Part shown: positions 57,794 through 64,000 of the stretch, piece by piece
Layout of the letters: the number at the start of each line of letters is the position of its first letter
Position numbering within the stretch: position 1 is the stretch's first letter
Origin: CADEEN01 sp963751775
GTDB lineage: Bacteria > Pseudomonadota > Gammaproteobacteria > Burkholderiales > Burkholderiaceae_C
Reading direction: 5' to 3'
Length of the DNA: 64,000 nucleotides
NCBI GenBank assembly: GCA_963751775.1
Contig: CAVVVW010000011.1
Coordinates: forward strand, 1-64,000
Made by a program: the position numbers and the translations under genes
Notes under the pieces: generated by a model
Seen by the model: the letters and a program-made list of their open reading frames with translations, nothing else
Database searches by the model: none
What the model was told of the DNA's origin: nothing

Positions 57794-58081
57794 ATGAAGG
57801 AATACAAACTCGCGGCCTGGCCGGAACTGCCTGCGCATTACCAGCGCACGGTGTACCGGCGCATGCTCAGCGACATGTCCCACCGTTACATGTCGGTGGC
57901 GCATCTGGTGCAGTCCTGCGGTGCCTCCAAGCTCGAGGTCCGCGCATTCATTCAGATGCTGGGCGAGAACGACCTGCTGCTGCAGCGCGAAGGCGAGTCC
58001 GACTCGATCCTGGATTCGCTGCGCCCGATCTCGGATTGGTTCCGCCGCACGATCACCGGCACGGAAATGCCGAAGAACTGA
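57794..58081 (+). CDS. Small conserved hypothetical protein
   Basis: 95 residues. ATG 57794 follows AGGACC. The body is mostly helical (HYQRTVYRRMLSDMSHRYMSVAHLVQSCGASKLEVRAFIQMLGENDLLLQRE), resembling a small winged-helix or helix-turn-helix protein, with a Trp-rich tail (ISDWFRRTITG). I recall similar small proteins in Burkholderiales but no described function. It reads rightwards between tsaD and the end of the isc operon. A very good terminator follows. Confidence 0.65.
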   Translation: MKEYKLAAWPELPAHYQRTVYRRMLSDMSHRYMSVAHLVQSCGASKLEVRAFIQMLGENDLLLQREGESDSILDSLRPISDWFRRTITGTEMPKN

Positions 58082-58102
58082 GCCGCGCGCGAGCGAGAGG
58101 AC

Positions 58103-58126
58103 AAACCCGCCGCGGCGGGTTTTTTC
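58103..58126. terminator. Strong bidirectional terminator between the small gene and fdx
   Basis: AAACCCGCC at 58103-58111 pairs perfectly with GGCGGGTTT at 58114-58122, with more T residues after it on the + strand and an A run ahead, which gives a T-run on the minus strand. It can stop both the rightward small gene and the leftward isc operon. Confidence 0.9.
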
Positions 58127-58130
58127 TTGC

Positions 58131-58469
58131 TCAGTGCTTCTCCTTGGCGTGGTTGATCGAGTACCGCGGAATCTCGATCGTCACGTCGCGGTTCGAGACG
58201 ATGGCCTGGCACGACAGCCGCGAAGTCGGCTCCAGACCCCAGGCGCGATCGAGCAGGTCCTCCTCGCTCTCGTCCATTTCGCCCAACGAGTCGAAGCCCT
58301 CGCGCACGATGACGTGGCAGGTCGTGCAGGCGCAGCTCATCTCGCAGGCATGTTCGATGGCGATGCCGTTTTCCAACAGCGCCTCGCAGATCGAGGTGCC
58401 CGCCGGTGCGTCGATCTGGTCGCCCTGCGGGCAATACTCGGCGTGCGGCAGGATCTTGATGACGGGCAT
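58131..58469 (-). CDS. fdx: ISC-system [2Fe-2S] ferredoxin
   Basis: 112 residues. The cluster motif CEMSCACTTCH plus a later Cys (LSCQAI) hold a 2Fe-2S cluster of adrenodoxin type. It gives electrons for cluster assembly on IscU. It closes the operon, twelve bases after hscA, and no iscX gene follows; the terminator beyond it is directly adjacent. Confidence 0.95.
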   Translation of the reverse strand: MPVIKILPHAEYCPQGDQIDAPAGTSICEALLENGIAIEHACEMSCACTTCHVIVREGFDSLGEMDESEEDLLDRAWGLEPTSRLSCQAIVSNRDVTIEIPRYSINHAKEKH

Positions 58470-58481
58470 GGCGGCGGTGGT

Positions 58482-60342
58482 TCAGATTTCGTCGACGCTG
58501 CGACCGGCCAGCGCCTGGCGGATGCCGCGATTCATGCGCGCCGCGGCGAAGGCTTCGGTGCCGGCGGCCAGTGCCTTGACCGCTGCGTCGATGGCGTGGT
58601 GGTCGTCGCTGCGCGCGACGCGTTCCGTGTCGGCGAGCAGCACCTCGATCTGCGCGCGTTCGGCCTGGCTCAGCAAGTCGGCGTCGGCCGCCAGCGCCGA
58701 ACGAGTGGCCAGCAGCATGCGGTCGGCGTCGACACGGGCCTCGCGCAGCGAACGCGCGACGGCGTCGTCGTCGGCCTTGGCAAAGCCTTCCCGCAGCATG
58801 CGCGCAATGTCGTCGTCCGCCAGGCCGTAACTCGGCTTGACGGTGATCGTCGCCTCGACGCCCGAATTCAGCTCCTTTGCCGCCACGTTGAGCAGGCCAT
58901 CGGCATCGACCTCGAAGGTGACGCGGATGCGCGCCGCGCCCGCCACCATCGGCGGGATGCCGCGCAGCTCGAAACGCGCCAGCGAGCGGCAATCGGCGAC
59001 CAGTTCGCGTTCGCCCTGCACCACATGCAGCGCCATCGCCGTCTGGCCGTCCTGGTAGGTCGTGAAGTCCTGCGCCTTGGCGGTCGGGATGGTGCTGTTG
59101 CGCTCGACGATGCGCTCGACCAGGCCACCCATGGTTTCGATGCCCAGCGAAAGCGGAATCACGTCGAGCAACAGGATCTCGCCGTCCGCGGCATTGCCGG
59201 CCAACTGGTTGGCCTGGATCGCGGCGCCGACCGCGACCACTTCGTCGGGGTTGAGGTTGGTCAGCGGCGGACGACCGAACCACTCGCCGACCGCGACCCG
59301 CACCGCCGGCATGCGCGTCGAGCCCCCTACCAGCACAACGCCCTGCACGTCTTCACGCGAAATCCTGGCGTCGCGCAGCACGCGCCTGACCGCAGCCAGG
59401 CACTTGTCGATCAGGGGCTTGGCGAGCGCCTCGAACTGCGCGCGGGTCACCGGCACCGCCAGCGGTCCGTCGCCGAGCACGCAGGTCAGCGTCTGCGCCG
59501 ACGCGTTTGTCAGCCCTTCCTTGGCCGCGCGCGCCGCCACCAGAACCGCGCGACGGTCGTGCGCGGTGGTCGCCGTACGGCCGGCCTGCGCGAGCGCCCA
59601 TTCGGCCAGCGCAGCGTCGAAGTCGTCACCCCCGAGCGCCGAATCGCCGCCCGTTGCCACGACCTCGAACACGCCCTTGCGTCAGGCGCAGCAGCGAGAT
59701 GTCGAACGTGCCGCCACCGAGGTCGAACACCGCGTACAAGCCTTCGCTGGCATTGTCCAGCCCATAGGCCACCGCTGCGGCGGTGGGCTCGTTGATCAGC
59801 CGCAGCACGTTCAGGCCGGCGAGCTTGGCAGCGTCCTTGGTCGCCTGGCGCTGCGCGTCGTCGAAGTACGCCGGCACGGTGATCACGGCACCGAACAGTT
59901 CCTCGCTGTCGAAGCTGTCTTCGGCGCGCTGGCGCAGCGCAGCGAGGATCTCGGCCGAGACCTCGACCGGCGTCTTGACGCCATCGCGGGTGTCGATGGC
60001 CACCATGCCGGGCTTGTCCACGAAACGATAGGGCAACTTGGCGTGCCCGGCCACGTCGGCGAGTGCACGGCCCATCAGGCGCTTGACCGAGACCACCGTG
60101 TTGAGCGGGTCGTCGGCCTGCGCGGCCAAGGCGTCGGCGCCGATCGCGCGCCGCCCGCCGTCGAGGTAGCGCACCGCCGACGGCAGGATCGCGCGGCCGC
60201 GGGCATCGGGCAGGCACTCGGCCACACCGTGACGCACCGCGGCAACCAGCGAGTGCGTGGTGCCCAGATCGATGCCGACCGCGATGCGCCGCGTGTGCGG
60301 ATCGGGCGACTGGCCGGGTTCGGAGATTTGCAGCAGGGCCAT
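58482..60342 (-). CDS. hscA: Hsp70-class chaperone HscA; one apparent frameshift
   Basis: About 619 residues, the standard length. ATPase domain with GIDLGTTHSLVAAV, FDLGGGTFDISLL and GVVLVGGSTRMPAV; then substrate-binding domain (TTYQDGQTAMALHVVQGERELVADCRSLARFEL). One extra C near 59678 breaks the frame between SLLRLT and KGVFEVVATGGDSALGGDDFD. It drives cluster release from IscU, recognising LPPVK of IscU together with HscB. Three bases after the hscB stop. Confidence 0.94.
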
Positions 60343-60345
60343 GGT

Positions 60346-60864
60346 TCAGTCGTGCAAGGCGTCGATGCGCTCGCCGAGGTCGGCGCGAAAACGGTGCACG
60401 AACATCAGCGCGCGCACATGCTCGGCCGCCATTGCCGGGGAAGGCCGTTCGTCCAGAGCGACCGCGAGTTGCGCGAACAGATCGCTCTCGGCGGCACGCA
60501 CTTGCGTGTCGAGGGCGGCCAGTGCGGCGTCGCTGTCGGCCTGGTCCAGCGCTTCGCGCCAGGCCATCTGCTGCAGCAGAAAGTCGCCCGGCATCGCCGT
60601 GTTGCTGTGGGCCGCGATCGGCGCGCCGCGCAACTCGCAAAGGTAGGCCGCGCGCGTCAGCGGCTCGCGCAGGCGGCGATAGGCCTGGTTGATGCGCACC
60701 GACCACTGCATCGCCACGCGCTGCGCGGCGGCCCCTTCGGCGGCGAAGCGGTCCGGGTGCGCCGAGGCCTGCAGGCGGCGCCAGCGCGCATCGAGGTCGG
60801 CACGGTCGAGCGCGAAGCGTTCGGGCAGGCCAAACAGCGCGAAGTCGTTCTCGTCGAGTCTCAT
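60346..60864 (-). CDS. hscB: Co-chaperone HscB
   Basis: 172 residues. J-domain with the HPD motif at 36-38 (SAHPDRFAAEG) and the C-terminal three-helix IscU-binding region. Stimulates HscA ATPase and brings in IscU. ATG 60864 overlaps the stop of a GNAT gene (ATGA), so the acetyltransferase is translationally coupled to hscBA. Confidence 0.95.
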   Translation of the reverse strand: MRLDENDFALFGLPERFALDRADLDARWRRLQASAHPDRFAAEGAAAQRVAMQWSVRINQAYRRLREPLTRAAYLCELRGAPIAAHSNTAMPGDFLLQQMAWREALDQADSDAALAALDTQVRAAESDLFAQLAVALDERPSPAMAAEHVRALMFVHRFRADLGERIDALHD

Positions 60865-61349
60865 GCGGCAAGCGCCTTGGCGTAGAACAGCGACAGGCCG
60901 TTGTCGGCATAACCTGCAAAGGGGCCGCGCCGCCGGTAGCCGCAGCGCTCGTAAAGACGAACGGCCTCGCGCTGGTCGCGGCCGGTCTCGAGCAGGGCCC
61001 AGCCGATCCGCTGCGCACGCAGGGTCTGCTCCAGTGTGGCCAGCATGCGCCAGGCCACACCCTGCCCGCGCGCCGACGGCTCGACGTACATGCGTTTGAC
61101 TTCGCCGTAAGGCACGTCACCGGTCTCGGGCTCGCCGGCCATGCGCCGCAATGCACCGGTGCCAACCATGCGATCGCCCCGCCAGGCGGCAAAGAAGCTC
61201 ACCTCGGGCGCGAGCAGTTCGTCGATCGAAAGGATGTGATTGGCCTCGGGCGCATACAGCGTTGCCAGATAGGCATCGAGCGCGCCGAGCATGGCAACGG
61301 CCTGCGGGTGGTCGGCGCGCTCGGGGCGGATGACGATGTCGGTGCTCAT
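60861..61349 (-). CDS. GNAT acetyltransferase inserted between iscA and hscB
   Basis: 162 residues. GNAT motif A is VKRMYVEPSARGQGVAWRMLATLEQ and the end YERCGYRRRGPFAGYADNGLSLFYAK fits the family. The substrate is unknown; it is closest in feel to small phosphinothricin/amino-acid-type acetyltransferases. It is odd in an ISC operon, where iscA is normally followed by hscB. A T-rich terminator lies between iscA and this gene, and it overlaps hscB by ATGA. ATG 61349 is the likely start. Confidence 0.85.
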   Translation of the reverse strand: MSTDIVIRPERADHPQAVAMLGALDAYLATLYAPEANHILSIDELLAPEVSFFAAWRGDRMVGTGALRRMAGEPETGDVPYGEVKRMYVEPSARGQGVAWRMLATLEQTLRAQRIGWALLETGRDQREAVRLYERCGYRRRGPFAGYADNGLSLFYAKALAA

Positions 61350-61361
61350 GAGGTGGGACAC

Positions 61362-61384
61362 AAAAAAGCGCGGCATCGCCGCGC
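61362..61384 (-). terminator. Intrinsic terminator between iscA and the GNAT-hscBA genes
   Basis: On the minus strand GCGCGGC pairs with GCCGCGC around GAT, followed by six T. It is downstream of iscA and upstream of the GNAT gene, so it would lower GNAT-hscB-hscA-fdx expression relative to iscRSUA. Confidence 0.85.
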
Positions 61385-61404
61385 CCGCAAGCGCTGCCGG
61401 AGCG

Positions 61405-61728
61405 CTAGACGCGAAACGACTCTCCGCAGCCGCAGCGATCCTTTTCGCGCGGGTTGTGGAACTTGAAGCCCTCGTTGAGCCCTTCGCGAACGAAGTCGAG
61501 TTCGGTGCCGTCGAGGTAGGGCAGGCTTTTCGGATCGATCAGGATCTTCACGCCGTGGCCTTCGAAGACATGGTCTTCGGGGGCGACCTCGTCAGCGTAC
61601 TCGAGCTTGTAGGCCAGGCCCGAGCAGCCTGTCGTCTTGACGCCCAGGCGCACGCCGACGCCCTTGCCGCGGCGCGAGATGTAGCGGCTGACATGGCGTG
61701 CCGCGGCTTCGGTGAGCGTGACCGACAT
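61405..61728 (-). CDS. iscA: Iron-sulfur assembly protein IscA
   Basis: 107 residues. Three conserved Cys: TTGCSG and the C-terminal CGCGESF. An A-type carrier that passes 4Fe-4S clusters to apoproteins. Starts four bases after the iscU stop. A strong terminator follows. Confidence 0.96.
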   Translation of the reverse strand: MSVTLTEAAARHVSRYISRRGKGVGVRLGVKTTGCSGLAYKLEYADEVAPEDHVFEGHGVKILIDPKSLPYLDGTELDFVREGLNEGFKFHNPREKDRCGCGESFRV

Positions 61729-61732
61729 GGGC

Positions 61733-62119
61733 TCAGTGGGTCTTCTTTGCCTTGTAATCCTCGACCGCCGCCTTGATCGCGTCTTCGGCCAGGATCGAGC
61801 AGTGGATCTTCACCGGCGGCAGCGCCAGTTCCTCGGCGATGCGGGTGTTCTTGATCGTCAGCGCCTCGTCGAGCGACTTGCCCTTGACCCACTCGGTGAC
61901 GAGCGAACTCGAGGCGATCGCCGAGCCGCAGCCATAGGTCTTGAACTTGGCGTCCTCGATCAGGCCGGTGGCCGGGTTGACCTTGATCTGCAGCTTCATC
62001 ACGTCGCCGCAGGCCGGCGCGCCGACCATGCCGGTGCCCACCGTATCGTCGCCCTTGTCGAACGAACCGACATTGCGCGGGTTCTCGTAGTGGTCGATGA
62101 CCTTTTCACTGTATGCCAT
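61733..62119 (-). CDS. iscU: Iron-sulfur cluster scaffold IscU
   Basis: 128 residues. Cluster ligands Cys37 and Asp39 (GAPACGDVM), Cys64 (YGCGSA) and Cys107 (KIHCSILAEDA); the HscA recognition motif LPPVK is at 100-104. New clusters are built here using sulfur from IscS. Nineteen bases after iscS. Confidence 0.97.
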   Translation of the reverse strand: MAYSEKVIDHYENPRNVGSFDKGDDTVGTGMVGAPACGDVMKLQIKVNPATGLIEDAKFKTYGCGSAIASSSLVTEWVKGKSLDEALTIKNTRIAEELALPPVKIHCSILAEDAIKAAVEDYKAKKTH

Positions 62120-62137
62120 GTCAGTACTCCATCAAAT

Positions 62138-63358
62138 TCAATGTGCGGACCACTGGATCGTGCTGATGTCGATGCCGTCCTTGAACATCTCCCACAGCGG
62201 CGACAGCTCGCGCAGCTTGGCAACGCGGTCTTTCAGGGTGCTGACCGCGTAGTCGATTTCTTCTTCGGTCGTGAAGCGACCGATGGTCATGCGCAGGCTC
62301 GAGTGCGCCAACTCGTCGCTGCGACCGAGCGCGCGCAGCACGTAGCTCGGCTCCAGGCTGGCTGACGTGCAGGCCGAGCCCGAACTGACCGCAATGCCCT
62401 TCACGCCCATGATCAGCGACTCGCCTTCGACGAAGTTGAAGCTGATGTTCAGGTTGTGCGGCACGCGGCGCTCGATGTGGCCGTTGATGAACACCTGCTC
62501 GATGTCGGTCAGGCCGCGCAGCAGGCGCTGCTGCAGCATGCGGATGCGCTCGCTCTCGACGCCCATCTCTTCGCGCGCGATGCGAAAGGCCTCGCCCATG
62601 CCGACACATTGGTGCGTGGGCAGCGTGCCCGAGCGCATGCCACGCTCGTGGCCGCCGCCGTGCATCTGGGCTTCGATGCGCACACGCGGCTTCCTGCGCA
62701 CGTACAGCGCGCCGATGCCCTTGGGGCCGTAGGTCTTGTGCGAAGCCAGGCTCATCAGGTCGACCGGCAGCGTGGCGAGGTCGATCGCCACCTTGCCGGT
62801 GGCCTGCGCCGCGTCGACATGGAAGATGATGCCGCGCTCCCGGCACAGCCGGCCGATGGCCGGGATGTCCTGGATCACGCCGATCTCGTTGTTCACGAAC
62901 ATCACCGAGGCCAGGATGGTGTCGGGCCGCAGCGCGGCCTGGAAAGCCTGCAGATCGAGCAGGCCGTCTTCCTGCACCGAAAGGTAGGTCACCTCGAAGC
63001 CCTGGCGCTCCAGTTCGCGACAGGTGTCGAGCACGGCCTTGTGTTCGGTCTTCACCGTCACGATGTGCTTGCCGCGGGTCTTGTAGAAGTGCGCCGCACC
63101 CTTCAGCGCCAGGTTGTCGCTCTCTGTCGCACCCGAGGTCCAGACGATTTCGCGCGGGTCGGCGCCGATCAATTCGGCGACTTGCACGCGCGCCTTCTCG
63201 ACCGCGGCTTCGGCTTCCCAACCCCAGGCATGGCTGCGCGAAGCTGGGTTGCCGAAGTGCTCGCGCAACCACGGCACCATGGCGTCGACCACCCGCGGGT
63301 CGACCGGTGTCGTCGCACCGTAGTCCATGTAGATCGGGAAATGCGGCGTCATGTCCAT
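62138..63358 (-). CDS. iscS: Cysteine desulfurase IscS
   Basis: 406 residues. PLP Lys in SLASHKTYGPKG, active Cys in SSGSACTSASLEPSYVLRALG. It supplies sulfur to IscU and, in many bacteria, to tRNA thiolation. ATG 63358 (MDMTPHF) or 63352 (MTPHF) is the start. Follows iscR by 40 bases. Confidence 0.97.
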   Translation of the reverse strand: MDMTPHFPIYMDYGATTPVDPRVVDAMVPWLREHFGNPASRSHAWGWEAEAAVEKARVQVAELIGADPREIVWTSGATESDNLALKGAAHFYKTRGKHIVTVKTEHKAVLDTCRELERQGFEVTYLSVQEDGLLDLQAFQAALRPDTILASVMFVNNEIGVIQDIPAIGRLCRERGIIFHVDAAQATGKVAIDLATLPVDLMSLASHKTYGPKGIGALYVRRKPRVRIEAQMHGGGHERGMRSGTLPTHQCVGMGEAFRIAREEMGVESERIRMLQQRLLRGLTDIEQVFINGHIERRVPHNLNISFNFVEGESLIMGVKGIAVSSGSACTSASLEPSYVLRALGRSDELAHSSLRMTIGRFTTEEEIDYAVSTLKDRVAKLRELSPLWEMFKDGIDISTIQWSAH

Positions 63359-63398
63359 GGCTGGCTCGGGATGTCCTGATTTTCGACAGTGGCGCCGA

Positions 63399-63935
63399 TT
63401 ATTTGACCAGCGCGGCGTCGCCGAGTGCGAACACCGAATTTGGCGCGGTAACGCGGATCGGCTTGACCACCGGCGCCGACGAAATGGCGCGCTTGACCGG
63501 CGGCTCGACCACCGACACACCCTTGGCCGTCTGCTCGTCGACCAGCTCCTTCAAGGTGACCGAACTCAGGAATTCGATCATCCGCGCGTTGAGCGCCGCC
63601 CACAGGTCGTGGGTCATGCACTTGCCGCTGTCCTCGCCCATGCAGTTCTCGCGGCCGGCGCACCCGGTGGCATCGATCGGCTCGTCGACTGCAACGATGA
63701 TGTCGGCCACCGTGATGGCCGCGGCGCTGCGTCCGAGCGAATAGCCGCCCCCCGGGCCGCGCGTGCTTTCCACCAACTCTGCGCGACGCAGCTTGCCGAA
63801 CAACTGCTCGAGGTAGGACAGCGAGATTTGTTGCCGTGCGCTGATGGCGGCCAGCGCCACCGGCCCGTTGGTCGAGCGCAGCCCCAGATCGATCATCGCG
63901 GTGACGGCAAAGCGGCCTTTGGTCGTGAGACGCAT
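63399..63935 (-). CDS. iscR: Rrf2-family Fe-S regulator IscR
   Basis: 178 residues. Winged-helix DNA-binding domain starting MRLTTKGRFAVTAMIDLGL; 2Fe-2S ligands Cys92, Cys98 and Cys106, followed by His109. It represses the isc operon when its cluster is loaded. The third Cys is two residues further than in E. coli IscR. ATG 63935 follows AGGAG. The upstream region is cut by the window edge, so the IscR sites cannot be judged. Confidence 0.95.
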   Translation of the reverse strand: MRLTTKGRFAVTAMIDLGLRSTNGPVALAAISARQQISLSYLEQLFGKLRRAELVESTRGPGGGYSLGRSAAAITVADIIVAVDEPIDATGCAGRENCMGEDSGKCMTHDLWAALNARMIEFLSSVTLKELVDEQTAKGVSVVEPPVKRAISSAPVVKPIRVTAPNSVFALGDAALVK

Positions 63936-64000
63936 GACTTACTCCTGCAGGTTAGGCCGGAATGCAGGTGGGCAACCCAGAGACATACGGGTTAACCCTC

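Noticed and set aside
63989..63998. GGGTTAACCC palindrome upstream of iscR as an IscR binding site
   Set aside because: It does not match the type 1 IscR consensus and the region is cut off by the window edge two bases later.

Overview
The window is GC-rich, densely coded chromosomal DNA of a betaproteobacterium, most likely a Burkholderiales member near the Rubrivivax/Leptothrix/Ideonella/Methylibium group. That placement rests on protein sequence character, on the gene order quinone oxidoreductase-tpiA-secG-tRNA-Leu-nuoA to nuoN-Nudix-DUF1178, on rpsO-pnp, and on the iscR-S-U-A...hscB-hscA-fdx order. No insertion sequence, prophage or CRISPR array was seen.

Layout. 1-8.6 kb: the end of an unknown secreted or surface protein, an orphan Hcp-like protein with a Sec signal, an arylsulfotransferase lipoprotein, a cyclic-di-GMP signalling group (REC-PAS-GGDEF-EAL, HPt, HDOD) and a small outer-membrane protein. 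8.7-15.5 kb: an FtsX-type ABC permease, a LigB-type dioxygenase, a GNAT, and two unrelated ABC substrate-binding proteins in tandem. 15.7-18.5 kb: small accessory genes (SnoaL-like, a membrane protein, a TfoX C-terminal domain, DUF4396, a DHFR/RibD-like reductase) plus a 21-codon relic of a second reductase gene. 18.5-24.1 kb: adenine deaminase with a BMP-family purine-binding lipoprotein, then a redox operon (pirin, WrbA-like, DoxX, FMN reductase, DUF599) divergent from its LysR regulator. 25-35 kb: gluQ, FKBP, the threonine-degradation pair kbl and Tdh-type SDR with a divergent XRE-cupin regulator, a PAS-GGDEF protein, YihY, DUF2069, an FAD-linked dehydrogenase, DUF1178 and a Nudix hydrolase. 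35.4-50.0 kb: the complete 14-gene complex I operon, read leftwards. 50.1-57.6 kb: tRNA-Leu(GAG), secG, tpiA, a quinone oxidoreductase, pnp, rpsO, an aminotransferase and tsaD. 57.7-64 kb: a small hypothetical gene with a possible leader peptide, then the ISC iron-sulfur cluster operon from fdx back to iscR.

How the genes work together: the ISC operon builds the Fe-S clusters that NuoB, NuoE, NuoF, NuoG and NuoI need; the redox operon and quinone oxidoreductase handle quinones and flavins; kbl plus the SDR turn threonine into glycine and acetyl-CoA; adenine deaminase plus the BMP lipoprotein suggest purine scavenging.

A major caveat: sixteen otherwise normal genes, including nuoF, nuoG, nuoM, tsaD, hscA and gluQ, need 26 single-base corrections to read through. 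I resolved 23 as an extra base and 3 as a missing base. Every corrected gene then has a length divisible by three and a complete domain set. I therefore annotate them as single genes and read the breaks as probable residual assembly indels, not gene decay.
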